From Enoplolaimus lenunculus (taxonomy: Eukaryota > Nematoda > Enoplea > Enoplida > Thoracostomopsidae), in assembly GCA_030248215.1 (NCBI GenBank), contig JASANG010002871.1, forward strand, positions 62,001 through 126,000: DNA of 64,000 nt, read 5' to 3'. Under the pieces are notes generated by a model. It was not told the origin of the DNA, searched no databases, and saw only the letters and a list, made by a program, of their open reading frames with translations. Positions 34,801 through 49,800 of the stretch are shown here, piece by piece. Position numbers and translations under genes: made by a program. Each line of letters starts with the position of its first letter. Within the stretch, counting starts at the first letter, position 1.

Positions 34801-37800
34801 AGACACTCCAGGGCAACTTTTATCAGTTATGATTTCCAATTTTTTTAACTTTCACATTTTTTATTTTGAAATTGCAGTATGGAACATTAAGTTATGTTGA
34901 TTTCTTCTCTTCTATGTACAATACAATATTTACGTAGAAAGCTTTTATGGTTTTAACTTTTAATAGTTTCGAACGATGCGCTCTTCTGTTTTGTGTTATG
35001 CATTTTGGCTCGCTTTGCAACTTTTGATTTAGCATATTTTATAGTTCAGTACAATTCAGTATGTATATATAACTGCTATTGTTGCCAACTTGACGTTTGC
35101 TCGTGCAAATTTTAGAAAGCGCTGAAACCGGGCAGTTAATTGAAAACCTGTACCGGTTATTTGCGCCAAGTGTTTGGGATTTTTGTTTACGTCATTTTCG
35201 TGTTTTAATATGTTGTTAGAAATGTATGATAGTGACACGATTCGATCGTTAATATTGCGTGCACTTTCTTTGAAAATTTTTTAAAATTATACTTTTCTTG
35301 TACAGTAAGCTGCTGGAAGTGGTTTTGCAGGAAATTATATATCAGTTATCCATTAAACGACTTGAAAGATTTAGATCTTTCTTCCTCTCGAAGGAAACCA
35401 GTACAGTTGAGGTAGAATCAATTGTTAAAGCGGTTATGTTTCAAATGCAATACTATTTGTTCGTGATTGGTCGTATCGTGAACGCAATCGCTTGCAAGCA
35501 CGGTTTGATCTGCTTTGATTTCCTGGTAGCAAATTTTCTTACCGTGAAAACATTTGAAATGCGCTTATAAAACTGCGAGCACAAGCGCAGTAAACTTACG
35601 CCATTGCGTGTACTTATTTCAGACTGTGGTTGTATGTAGAATGTGTGATAGGGTGAAAAGTGTTGTTAAGTTCCGTAGTTTAACTGACGTATCAATAATA
35701 TTTTCGAAAACGCAACCAATGATATGTATACAAGGTGTTTTATATGTTTCAGATTCGGCGTCAAATATGTCAACTATCGGTTGCAATGGCGGATCACGGA
35801 TATTTGGACGTTGATGGTGGCCGTTTGTTAGTTGAATTCTTACTGAAACAATTGTGTCTCTCAACTGATGTATCTATTGTAAGTTGCATTATGATTGTCT
35901 GGGTTGTTCCCCAAGCAGGCAGCAAAAGTTTGGATTCAGTTTCAGATTTGGCAGAAATGGGAGGTTCTGATTCGGTTGGGAACAAGCCGAATCCAGTAAA
36001 GTTCCGAAACAAAACAAAACATTGCGTTACTAAAGTTGAGCTAAATTCACATTTTTCCTTTCCAATGCGTGCATAAGATTAGATTGGCTGATCCGGTATT
36101 TCAAACGGGTATAATTATAATTTAATATAATACTATTATGTAAATGAAACGATTTTTTATCGGAATCGTACCGGTAAAATCGTTATTAGTTCAAATCTTA
36201 GGTTCGGTGCCATCCTGCTCTCCAAGACTAGTCGTTTCTTTATATAATTCGTACCGTAAAGAATTTTATAACAAGCAAAAAACACTTTTTGAGCATTTTT
36301 CAGCCAATTATACCATTGAATGATTTCATAAGTGAATATTAGCTAACCCCAGGCTGACTGGCATGTGGTAATCAGCCTCCTCTGCTGGTCAATTGCCCCC
36401 AGGATTTTTCTCAGGTTTACGAGGGTGCCCGCACTGAAATGGGAGAAGAGGGTGTCCAGATTCATTCTTGGCATTGTTTTGTTTTGAGATTCATGTTTGG
36501 TACGTAACTCTTGTTGTTCCGTTACTTTTCAAGACGGCTTGTAGCGGAATAGACGCCGTACAGTTTAGACTGGTGCTTAAATTCTTAGTACTTTTTAATT
36601 TTAATATTATGCAATAGTGATCAAAATATGTGTCTGAACAATTAGGTGCTACACATCAACAATTGCCGTGGTGCTACACAAAATACATGAGAATAAGAAT
36701 ATAACTATTGTATAATACTTGAAATTTTAAGGTCACCAAGAAAACTGCTGGATCAGGGTCGAATGCTGCTAGTGCTGGCGGGGGAAGTGATTTGTCTGAA
36801 CAAGCCGCCGAAATTGCAGGTCTACGCAATCAAAGCTCCACTGCGCTCCAGGTTGTGACGTCGACTGTAGAACAAGTTGAAAAAGTAAAGTGTTCTAAGG
36901 TTAAATATTTTTAGCACGGTCAATAGTCTGTGTTGTTGTTTTGTATCATTTTCTACCTTCGGCAAATCTAAAATATTTTTTCTCAGATGACATTGATTTA
37001 CAACGGAAATATATAGTTGTAATTTTGGATAGTTTTATTTAAATTTTAAATAACTTCAAACGTTTTATAGGTGATTTTTTTGCTTAATAATAAGTCATCC
37101 GTAACAGTAATTTTTGGCTTCAAAGCTATAACGAAAATTATTTTATACACTGAGCGGTGGGTAGAATATTTTACTGTATTAGTGGAACTATGTTTTTTGG
37201 TTATTTTTAGTTGTTGTGGCCGTACTTGTTCGAGTTTCTATGCGTAGAACAGTACACACCTGCTGTCGCAGACATTTGTCGTAGTTTGGCAGTGTTGGCT
37301 AAACGTATGAATAACGAAGGCCGCTTAAATATAGACTATTCTTCTTCAAAAGGTAGGTGAATTATAATTTAGTGTTGCAATTGGAAGTTTCATAATAAAT
37401 TCGCTACAGTGGAGAGTGCGCCCATCCAACTTAGCCAAACTGGATTTGCTCCCGGTTCGATCCTTCTGCTCGAGATTCTGCTCTCTGTTTGAATGTTGTA
37501 ATTCTTAAAATTTAACTTTTTTGGACGTCAAATATAGTTTTTGTATTATTTTTCAAGCGTGTCACATGTGTTTACTTGGTATATACGAACGATCAGCCGT
37601 GGTTCAATACGAGTTTCATTTAAAACAGTAATGTGGTCGGTAAATTTTTCCCCTTTGAAGATTCCTCTCCACATAAACTTATGTTTAAATACCTCGAGTT
37701 CTCTCTCATTGATAGTATGTGTTTGTCAACTGAGATTTTTGTTTTCATATATTGTGAACTATTGGAAGACTCGGAAACAAAAGGTGGATATTTCAATAAA

Positions 37801-40800
37801 AAGTAAACAGCATCATATAAAGTAACTATGCGTGTTTTTAGTTGCAAATTTTAAGGTTTTAGATCGCTTACCTGGTACGTATCAAATTCTGAGTCGCCTT
37901 ATTGTTTTACTTGGTGTACCGGCACCCGACCGTCGTGGATTTTACATTCTTCAGTTGATGACTGAGCTTGCTGGTTTGTTTCATCATGAGCTGAAGGAAT
38001 ATTGGCCACAACGCATTGCTGAGTTGCGGCAGTTACTGGAAGGTAAGGTATTATATATTCGGGATAGTTTCTTTGCTTTATAAAATAGTTTAGCCGGCGT
38101 TTTATGTGGCGGATAAAGGCGGCATTCTGTTTGCGAATCTTAGAACAAACTGAAATGTTAAACAACAGAAAGCTCAAACGCAGTTATATATTACAGACAC
38201 CTTGTAGAATTGGTAAGCTTGTATTTGTGGATGAAGAAAAATGACAAAATAAAAATGTGTAGCGTAAGTTTTCAATATTATTGTACGTACCGTTGGTGAT
38301 TATCGTGTTGTGAACCCCGGCAAAAAATTTCTGTTTGTAGAAGCACGTCAATGATTTTGTAAATCCTTACTTAACTGGTCAGTCGTGATCTTCGAAATTT
38401 TAAACAAGGTGCAACCGGAATTTCGATTCCGATTAGAATTCCGATGCAATACAGTCACAAAATTTCTAGTTCCGATATCGGTTCCGATTACAATTCCGGT
38501 AAGAATTTGGTTTTCCGATTCCGGTATAATCCAGTTCCCTTTTGCACTCTGATTGAAAACCTATTATACACTAACTGGCTTTAGCGGCTGCATACAGCTG
38601 AGAGTATAGATCACAAAAGTAGCCGTTTGTCAATCCAACTAGAGATCTTAATAGGGTGATTTGGCTAACGTTTCGTGCATTCTAGCATCACCAAACATAA
38701 CGTCACGCTCATCAACTGTGAATGACTCGTCGGATGACACTTGGCAGGCGGCCGTATTAAAGGTATGGTAGTACTGGTGTAAATTTTGCTTTAAAATACA
38801 GTTCGTTGTATTCATGTGTTAAAATCATAATGCTTGCTACCAGAGCTTGTTTTGTTGCATACAAGTGATTCTTGGTGCAAGATTGGGCGCTGGGCCATAA
38901 ATAAAAGAACAAAATTAAGTACATCCGGAAAATGTTCGCACTCGCTGTAGAACACAAACTGCCTGGGTGTATTTGCCTTGCAAGACAGTGTTGTTTAATA
39001 TTTCTCCAGTCTGTAAGCTACATGTGTGTAGTAGCATTGTTACATTTGGTTTCTTTAGTTTTGGTTATCCGAATTTAAAAATAATACTTTGACATTTAGT
39101 TTCAATCTTTTCAATCGTATGTTAAATGTAATTATATTTAAGTTTTTGTCGAAAACAATAAACAAAATTCATGTTGAAGAATGGACGTGTAAACTCGCTG
39201 CAGCAATGGCGAAACAAATTCATCTGTATAACGATAGTATTCCTGAAAAGGTAGATGTTTTAAGATTTTCTTGAATTTGGGCCAAGCCGCAATTAAATTT
39301 CGAATTCAGTGGTGTAACTCAGTATTAATATATTACAATAATGATTATGTTATGTTGTCTATAATGTTCTTTAATAGTTTGTATCAAAACGTTTCGCGCA
39401 TTTAGTGCCGTTTCGAATTTACATTTAAAATGTGGTATAAAAACTGCCGTTGTCACTTTACAGCGATGGGAAACTGGATTTTAGGTTTAAACCGGGAAGA
39501 TTTCTTTGCCTGATCTTACAAAATTCGATGTTATGTTATCCTGGGTGGCCAGCTGAGTTATATGTTGTCTGTTGCGAATGAGTGATTATCTGAATTTCAG
39601 GCCTTCTTGTTTCGCGCACTTGGAACGTTGCTAATGAACGTGTTTGAAAATTGCCAATTTTTTATTGATCACTTATCGTTAATGTTAAACTCGGTGAATC
39701 ACGCGAACACTTTAGAACGTGAGGTAATTAACGCAGAGTTGAAAAAATTTTAAGGTAAATGTTTCTTTTAGTGTGACATGTTACCGTCTTATAGGTTGTA
39801 TGGGTCTGGTTCGGCGAGGAAGACGTGTTTGTAAACAGGGTTTGTTAAATACGTTGGTGGAGTTACATAATTCAGTAAGCAAATATGTCTGATATATGTG
39901 TATTATCTGCTGGACTTAGCTCAGTATAGTCTCTTTTTGTATTTTTAGAATTGTGCAATGGCCGTTGGATATTGTGCCAACACACACGTTGACATCGTGT
40001 TGAATAAGCTTGAAAATCATGCCAAACTTGAATATCAGAAAAAACAGACTGGCTTCTTAGGATTCATAAAGGTATGTGGGCTCTGCCAATGGGCTATACA
40101 TATATTTTTTACGGCAACGACGACTTAGAATTTTGTTGCCTCTCACTCTGGAAAAAGTGGGGGCATTGATCTGGGAGAACATCAAAAGCGGGGAAAGGTG
40201 AATTGGCAGTGTGTGGGCTGCATACACAGCACAGCAACAGTCAAATAGCCGTACACTAACTAAAACTTGTTTTTGACGACAGCAGTATCAATTTTTAATA
40301 TAGGTGTGTAGGGAAATGTCATAGACAACATGTCGTGTGAGACCTATGGTTTAAAACGAACAAAGCAGCATTAAGTTTTTCATATGCTAATAGTCAAAAT
40401 TGCCCCCAGGTCAAACCTGGGTGGATTGGCGTCTGCTCTTGCGTTGCCCTCAGGTTTTACCCAGGTTCAACGTCAACCATGGAACTAGACCCAACCCACA
40501 AAACATGGAAAGAGGGAGAGGCCAAGGTATATTGTTTAAGAGCTCTATAAGATTTCATGGATTGCTCTGGTTTGTTGTGTTTTTAATACATTGTTCTTTC
40601 TCTGCGTCTTCAGTTCCGCGCTCTTTTTATAACAGATTAAGTTATGCTTTTTGACATTAATAAAGATTCTGTGCTGGATAACTCTGCAGTAACGTGGATG
40701 TAGAAGCGATTTTTTCATCTTTGTTCTCCGTACGTTTTGTAGTAGACGCTTAAGCGTATTTATTTTAAGGATTCCATGAAAAGCGATAGTAGTGCTGACT

Positions 40801-43800
40801 GGGACGTCGTCTGTTTACGTGCGACATTAATGTTGTGTTTCGGTTATGTCATCCATAACTGTCCTGTGAATATAGTGGTTCAAAAGTTAGAAGGTGTTGT
40901 GCTGCGATTTTTAACGCCGTATTTTGAACAACCCAAGGTAAACATGCTTGAATGTTATCAAGATTGAATACATTTTGCAAAAAATAAAACTTTACGGCGT
41001 TTGTTTTATGAGTATCGAAAGTAACTCAATTATTACTGCGTGCGGTTACTTGGAGACCGTAGCATCAGCGCAAAATTACGGACAGGATTTTGTGTAGTTT
41101 GATTTCTTATTTGTCATGAAACATACGCTTCATCGTAGTTGGACTTCAGTTACGAAATCAGAGCAGTCTCGGACTCTCTTCTGTATTTCAAACTTGAATT
41201 TTATTGAAAATGTATTGAAAATGTTTAAATTTATGCACTATCGGCCCCGGAAATTAGCTAAAATTTACCGATGAATTATTTCCGGGTTGCCCTTTGTTAA
41301 TATTATTTTACGTATTAAATATAATATTTTCAAGTGTATAATTGTAGCGATATTATTGGTAATATTGAAGTAATAACAATATTATTGTATATTTTTATAG
41401 GATAGCCTTGTTAAACAAAGCCTTTTGCAAACGATTCAACTTATTGCCGCCGCAATTAATCCAAACCGCCTACTAGCAGACTATATGTTCGAGCAACGTG
41501 GACAGCTGTTGATATATATCAAGGTATGTATTGAATTCAAACTTTTTAAACTTTGTAGTTATTGTGCGTGTTTAAATTTTATTTTGTTCGATAAATACTC
41601 TTTCTGCATCTCAAGTTTCGGTGCTGAGACGTGTGCTCGCTCACTTTGATATGGTTATATTTATTTCAGGATTATGTTAAACAAGAACCTAGTGACGCGA
41701 TCAAAACCGGTGTTCGGGTTTCAGCGATGAAAGCTGCATCTAGTCTGGTGTAAGAAAGTTTGTTTTTCACCGAGCTATGCGCATGAATAGGTATTTTTGT
41801 TCTTCGTCTTCGGCAGTAGTGCCGTTGCGTTCCGGGGTTGGCCTTTTTCGAACGCGTCCTCCACTTGTCCCGCTCAAACGCTTAAGTACCAGTAATTCAA
41901 AAAGATATTGTTATTAATATTTATTATTATTGATATTATTTTATTATTATTGTTTTACAAGAATTTGAAGCCTGGCACTCTGAACAGATTTGCCAGGCTA
42001 TTGCAATTTTTCGCTGTCAACATCCTGTTTGGATATATGTTAAAAGTTTTTTATTTTCAGCAAACTTGAGCCGCCGCTTGCAGAATCTGATGTATGGGCA
42101 ATGTGTTCTGTGTTTGGTCAGCATGTGTACATGTTGCCTGCTGACAGTAAAGAATCTCCTGTTCCTGATGCTGCTGGTGATGGGTTAAATGTATGAATTG
42201 GTGTTATTTTATATATTTAATCGAGATGTTTAACGACTTAATTTAACTATGACTATTGCATTCGATTTCTAAACTTCCTATTGTTTTGGCTAGTGTTTAA
42301 AGTTGATGCAGTGGAAATAATTTTGATTTTTGAAGGATTCTCCTTAGTGTTTGTACAACGATCTAAAACTGATTATTGTTTTTAAAAAAAATCAAGTTAA
42401 AACTTATCATTGTTAATAACGCTACAGCTATATTTCGCAATTTATGACCATGAAGTCAGTATAATATACAAACACGTATGTAACCTGCCATGCGACAAAC
42501 TTTGAAATTTCAGGCGGTAGCCCTACGTTAGGCGTTGTTTAAGAGCGATTTGCCAAACACTTTAATTTTTTTGTTTTTCTAGCCCTATCATCAGCATTCA
42601 TTTGCATACTTTTAGAAAAATGACGCAACTGCAGATGCAGCACTGATTGCTCTTAATGAATTATACGAAGAAATTCTGGCAAAATCAACGTCTAACACAA
42701 TAAATCTTGGTTGTCTTATGAAAATTGTGACACCATATCTCGACAAGCCGGACAGCGTTGTTCGAAGACGTGCAATTGAATCTGCTCATACGATTCTAAA
42801 AGCGTACTATGCCTATGCCGATATCGAAATTGGGCATGCGACAGAATTTGCACATCTCGGTGGATTGTTTGGCCGGTTTAGTCCACGGTTGTGTGATGAG
42901 GATTTAGTTGTGAGACTGAAAGCCTTGGATTGTATACATTGGCTGATGGCTGTTAGCGTTTTGCATTTAGGTAAAGCGAGATTTGTTTGGCTTTTTGTTT
43001 GGACGTTGTTAGATTGTAATAGTGTCTGTTGTGTGATTGTTTAGATGTACAACGATGTTTGAATTCTGTATATACCCGAAATTAAATCGTGCAGAAACAT
43101 TAAAACTATAACTGCGAGGCTAAAAGCGTTGAAATATATACTTTACGCTGACGGCTGTTAGGGTTCCGCATTGATATAATGAGGGTTGTAAAGGTGGTTA
43201 GACCAAGAGTTTTTGCATCTCTATCACTAAATTACTACTGGAAAAAACAAATGTGAATTCAGCGATGGTGCACTAGAATGCGATTTTCCTTCTATAATAG
43301 AGAAGTAAAATTATTAATGAAATACTTTCAGGACATGGAAAAGAATACAAAGATAATGTGGTTGACAATATCCTCGAGTCGCAAGAATTGCTAGAAATGA
43401 GCGATCTCAGCGCGCACCTGATTGTTATTTGCAATTTATCTCAGGTTAGCAATTTGAAGCTGTTGTCGTGCAGCAGTTTTTTGTTGAACAAAAAACTCGA
43501 CCATGGACTGTCGTCGTCGTCGTCGTTGTAGTTGTTGTTTTTTTCTTGTTCTTGTTGTTGTTGTAACCACCAATCCCATCAGGTATCGTGCTGTAGTGGA
43601 TATTAATGAATTCCGACCATTGAATCGGTCGTTGGCTGGAGGTCTGTGGGTGGAACGGCACAATTGAACAGATGGACAAAAACAAGAGTTGCATCCTTAA
43701 GGAGGATGAACGCTTTTTGAAAGTGACATTTGGAGAAATTACCTTAAAGTCAGATGAGACCTGTCCCGTCAATTAAAAAATGCAGACAACGAGATATTTG

Positions 43801-46800
43801 CGGTTTCGCGGCAAATTATGAATAGCGTTTTAAATAGCAGACTATGTTTTGGAACGTTGGTGTTGATATACGTACTGATGTTTGCCTGCAATTTTCAAGA
43901 TGAGATTGTAAATTTTGAGCGAATAACATTTATGTTGTTCGCCCAAAAATGTCGGTAGGGGCTGGCCGGGGTTAAATCAGCGTACGCAAATGCCTGCAAG
44001 ATGTTCTTCACTCTTTAGATCGCAAATCAACGTCTATCACCGAAACAGATGCAGTTATATTTGTCGGCTCTCTTTGACCTTATGCTCGACGCACAACCTG
44101 GCGTTTCGTGTGCTTCCGCTTCGTTGTTGCGAAATACATTGATCGATCGTGGCCCTCATTTAGTTGCTGAGGTACGTATATTCAACATGATTTCAGCCGG
44201 GACAAAATTTACTCGGAATTGGGATCGGTATTCAGCTGTTTATTCTTAGAAGACATTTCCAAAATTATACAAATTAGTACCGAAAAAATGTGCATGTATT
44301 AAGCTGTGCCTAAATTATTTTTCAGAAAACATTTTCAGTCCCATTCTAGTAAGAAACAGAACAGATGTTTGCATAACCGTTCGGAACTATAAACGACAGC
44401 GATTAGTTATATCCGACATTATTAGCTAGACCCAACCGAAAAAGACCAAATTCTTGCACCGGGATAACGCTTGATGTTAATCGGAATCAGAGCGTTTTCG
44501 TAGCGCACAATTTACTGTTTCATTATTGGTAAGAACGGTTAGCCACAGATTTAGCTCTGTTTGCGAAAAATGACGTTTAATTTTATTTTGGTACATGCGC
44601 AAAGCTAGTTGATTATTTCGATACTTTATATTTTAACCCATTACGCGGTTACACAACAAACTTAAGTAATGCTAAAATTGTAATATATTTGAAAAGTTAT
44701 TTTTTTGTTAAACGTATTGTTTGTTAGGAGTCGAAAGTTGTGCCTCGTGTAAGTTAGTATGCAATATTGGTGGTGTTTTGTTGTATTTGCAGGCTGAAAA
44801 AATTGTGACAACTGTCTTGTCGAAACTTCCAGAAATTCTGCCTGCAGTTCAGACGTACGCTGAAGCGTTGCAGTCGTTGCATGCATTCGCCGAACACAAT
44901 TTGCATCTTGTGGTCACTTGCTTGCTTGCACAAAAATTACCTTATAACCAGTGAGTCTTATAACCAGTGAGTGCAGTTTTTGTTGTATTGTTTTGAAGAA
45001 ATGATAATATGAGGGTATAGTGAAAATTGAGGGCGATTGCTTGTGGGCGGTGGCGTATATTGTGTAGAGTTGTAAATTAACGAAAAATCCTGGCTACATT
45101 TTTCATTGATTTTTTGCAATAGTTGTTGCTGTTTTTCTATACAACATATTCGCTGGTTATAACATTATTTTGAGTCATTGACTGCTTAGTTTGCGCAGTA
45201 CTGAACGAAGACAATTTCTAGGTTTCGATTGTGCTCGTAATCTTTGAAATTTCGATTTTGTTGAGATTGTTTTAGACAAGATTATAATTTCAGATGTGTT
45301 TGCGATTGCTGGCACGCGCTCGCACGCGACGGCCAAATGTTATCACCAATTCTGGAACAATTGTTGGAGATTATATCTTCTCGTATTCACACATCAACTC
45401 CGCCGTACTCATCTCTTGAGGGGTCAAACCAAAAGTATGCAAATTTGCAAATCCTGATGGCGCTAGCAGCAATCGTTGAAGTGATAAAGGTAGGCTACAT
45501 ATTTTTAAATTGAGTTGGGTCGAATTTTTGTAAAATTTAATAAAATATCATTTTTGAACCGGAGAGAATTAAACTTATTCACAGTTTGCAGTGGGTAAAA
45601 GGGCTGTCTTTATAGGCTAACGTTCAAACAACATTTGATATTGCTGCTCTTTAGAGGACGTTGACTTAACAACACGTTATTTATGCGAACTAGGTAGAAT
45701 ATTGACTTAGTTATGTACCAGCACTGGTAGAACAGCCAAGGTTGGAAGTAAATTATAAAATTTTTTGCGTAATTTTCACGGAAGGTGTAACAAATACTTA
45801 TTTTTCGTATATTAAATGGACATACCAATCTGTCAAACTCTGCATCGTGTTGTAACAATAAGAGTTATTATTCATTGGAATGGTTGAATATAGTTGTACA
45901 AATTGAGAGAACTAATGCCGTATAAAGTGTACAACAGTTGGCTTTGGCTGGTCATTCGAGTTTATCTTGATGAAGACATTGAATAATAAAATAATAATAA
46001 TAATATTAATAATAACAATAATAATAATGATACATGGAAACTAAATTCTTTAAGGAATTTGTTACAGAATGTTATGTGCATTTTAGGGTGGTGAACCCGA
46101 ATGTCAAATAACCGATCGATTTCCTCAGCTTGCGAGCAATTTACTTTTGTTGTGTGGCTCTCTAGCGGACACTGTGTTTCCGTCGTCTGCACAAGTTTCA
46201 CCAGACATGCATCGTGGACGACCGCTAAAATTGGCTCAGGTATGTATTAAGAAGTTGCCTCACTGCTGCGCTGTGTTGTGTCACTGATAACTAGTCGTAG
46301 TGGGACTACATGTATTGAGCGAAGCTCGAACAATCGTAAGCAGTTAAGCTAATATGCAAATTTGTTATTAGCTAACTATTCATTTATTGGTTTTGGAGGT
46401 TTGTAAACAATTGATTCAGATTCCTCGCACTCAAAACCAGCTATTAGCCAACTATTCAATTATCTGTTTCGGTTCAACCGTTTCTGAGATTCTTTTCAGA
46501 CGGACGGACGGACATTCACCTTTCGACCCCAGAGTATAAAACATAAAACGCTTCGCGAAACTAATCCGAACCCAGTGCTAATTTTCCGAATCCGAATCAT
46601 GCACGTTGCAAATTTCAGATATATCTATAATTTGTTTCACAATATCAACGCAATGCCAGCCGTATAACTTTTAATACGTTAATATATTTCGTCCCGACGT
46701 CAGTTCTGAGATTTCTCACCTGAAATAAAAATATTGATTTTTATAGCAAGGTATTTTAATATTTTATTGCTTAAAAATGAAAAAAACATATTGCCGAACG

Positions 46801-49800
46801 TTGTTGGATTCGGCTTTTGGATTCGGCTTTTCTACAACCGAATCCGAATCCGAACCTCAAATTTTTGTCGAATCCGAATCCGAACCTCAAAATTTTGCCC
46901 AATACGAACCTTTGTTGCCACCCTGGTTTGAAGTTGAAAAAGTGTTAAATTATACATGCAGAGTCTTTATATCAGGTACTAAATTGCTTTAAAGTGGTAC
47001 AGCGGGCTCTGTTGTCTATGCACTGCTGCTAAGAATTCGAGTCGATAATCCCTACATTGTATCCGATACAGAAGCTTTGTGTATGAATTTTCACTTTTCA
47101 AGCTGTCAGTCATTGCCCGGAAAAATTGTTGCCTGTTTGTATTTGTTCTAGACTGCAATTAAAACGCTGTTTCATCGTTCGTGCAAAACAGCTACGGTTG
47201 TTGAAGATTTAACAGAAAGCAACAGTTGGGAAGATTTCGGTGATGAAAACCATTACGTGGATGCGGTACAGCTTTCATTTGCAGTCACGAACGAAATTTG
47301 ACGCCATCGTAGACGCGTTTTAAACCGCGGCTTCCATCGCAAGTATTACTTGTTTGACGCAATCGTTTGGAAACGCGGTTACAACCGCGATTTCAAACGC
47401 ACCTGCAGTCGTGTTTCTGGACGCGAATAATCGCGAGTATAGACAATTCAACCGCGGTCATAAAACTGCGATTACTGTGCACTTAATTCCTGTCCGTGAC
47501 TGCAGTTTTGTTGTGGAGATGTATATTTTTTAAATTGAAGACCTCCGAGCAAAAACTGTCTAAACGACATTTTCATAAAATATAAGTTATATATTAATTT
47601 TTCAGATGCGTCCTACACAACGGATTCAATGAGAACATTTTCAGGGCGAAAAAGAGACCAACCGCCGTTGTATATAGCGTAAAATACAGCTACGCCACAT
47701 AGAGGCGAAATGTATCTAGCCGACATGCTATGTCGTTTAGACACTTTTGCTTCGGCGAATATTGCTGTGGCACTTAGCTACGTTTTAGAATTTGAATAAA
47801 AAGGGAAGTATTCGTTTTTTGATAATTCGATACAGTCATGCCACCACGTTTTTAGTCTGTATTTTTGCAACATTATAGATTTCGGAACTTTCTCGATCGC
47901 TGGCTATTCATCATCCGGTATGGCTCAGCCCAATTGTGTCTGAAATTGCCGAACAAGTGTCAAGTACATTCCACGGATATCGCACTGTTGCGACTGCTTT
48001 ATTAGCTGATTTTTTACGCTCAGAACAAATACGTCAAAACATTCCTACGAACCCTGTAAACAAAACAGAGGCTAGTAACGGCCGCATAGCGCCTGCAGAG
48101 GGTAAAAATACAGGACTGTCAGCTCATTTAGGTATTAGTGATGCGAATAATAATTCAAAAGATTCTGGAAGAGCGAGCTCGGTGGAATCGGTTACGGGCA
48201 GCGCGAGCGGCGATAGCGAAGATCGAGAACAAATGATTGAAAATATACTCAATTTGCTGATGACTGCGCTCGCTGATCAGCATTTGTTGGTCCGGAAGGT
48301 AATCGCTTTGTTTGTATTCATGTGGTTTGGTTAACATTTTTTCAGAATTAAATGAATATAGCTGAACCGGTTGTGTTTTGGATTTATTAAGTAGTGTTGA
48401 TAGTGGGGTATATTGCGAAAATTGTCTATAATGTACGGGTGCAGACAGGAATGTTTTAGCGCTGCGTAAGTTTTTATGATTTTCTCGCTCGAATTTACAT
48501 TCGACTGACTTAAGTGGGAAACGTTTGTAAATTGCCGATGCTAGGATTGATAAAGTGCTTAATCTTTTTCTATTTCATAATGTCAACATAATTAACTTTA
48601 CTTTAATTTAATCATACTTTTGCCAACGGCAGAGTAATGAATATTGTAATTAATTTTAAGCTTGCTGTACGTGGTATGGGAAACGTATCGTATTGCTCAC
48701 AAACCATTGTTGATCAGTATGTTAACGCTGTTCTGGCTGCAATCATGTCCGGGCTGGAAGATCCAGGTAAATAATGAAACAATAACAGAGAAAGTCGTGT
48801 TTAAACTGAAGAGATCATGTTTTAGAGAGCCGAGGATGATTTCAAAACGTGAAAACACTAAAACAATTGTATTAATTCTGTAACCTGTTTATTATCTGTA
48901 TAACGATTGTTGTGTGTGGTGTGAAATTTATTTGTCTACTCATTAATTCTGTTACTTGCTAGTGTCAATGATTTGTTTATATTATTTTAATACTGCAGCT
49001 GACGCAAAGGATGAAATGTCACTGGAAGCGATGGGAGCGTTATCAAAGATGGCGACACGACTAACACAAGAGCATGTGGATAAAGTTTTAATTAATATTT
49101 TGTCAACTATTCGGCCTAACTTTGAAAAGGTTAGTTCTTTGCGGTTTCTATTTGAGCTTTAATGTAAACCAGTCGTCCAACTTTGCGCAATGCGCAAAAG
49201 CGCTAGCGAATACATAAAAGGCTGTATGCAAATTTTCTACTTATGGAACAATCACGTCTATATGCTATGAAACTATTGTAAACAAATTATGCTTGAAACT
49301 TGCAGAAAACACGTATGTGGGGCATTCCAGCTTTAACATATAGATGATAGTATGTTCATCGTTTGCAATTAATTTAAAAATGCGAATAAAATATGCTGTT
49401 CGAAATGTTCTTAGATTCAGTTCACTAGTTTGCTTTTGTATAGTGATTTCAAATTCAGCCCGTTTTGATGTATTCTGTAGTACAAAGAGAATATTACTGT
49501 TGTTAACTTAAGCATTCGTTCAGGCTGCACTGATTTGCAATAAATTTTAAATATTATTCGTTATAGGAAAGCGGTGCGTCGCGTACAGTTTCGTTCAATT
49601 TATTTGGAGATCTGACTCGGTTTGGTCATACGGACGCGTTTGCAGAACAAATTCAAAACAACATTGTTGCCGTCTTGTTACACGCGAACGATGATTTGAC
49701 TCAAGTCCAGCAGGTATGTGGGTATTCAAATTAGAAAAAAGTTTTCTGATCTGAGTAAATTGCAATCTTTATGACAAGACTGCAGAATTAGGATCACGTT

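Noticed and set aside
37394-37475. A tRNA-like stretch with GGTTCGATCC in MROH1 intron 14.
   Set aside because: The B-box match is good, but no anticodon or acceptor stem can be formed; kept only as a possible SINE trace.
39749-39760. TTTAAGGTAAAT as a recursive-splice point in MROH1 intron 18.
   Set aside because: The intron is only about 225 bp; an AG-GT juxtaposition of this quality is expected by chance and recursive splicing is known from very long introns.
39795-39874. An open stretch with consensus-like splice sites inside MROH1 intron 18 (CMGLVRRGRRVCKQG), considered as an extra exon.
   Set aside because: Its phase does not fit exon 18, and joining exon 18 directly to 39949 gives LERE-NCAMAVGYCA, which matches the family without an insertion.
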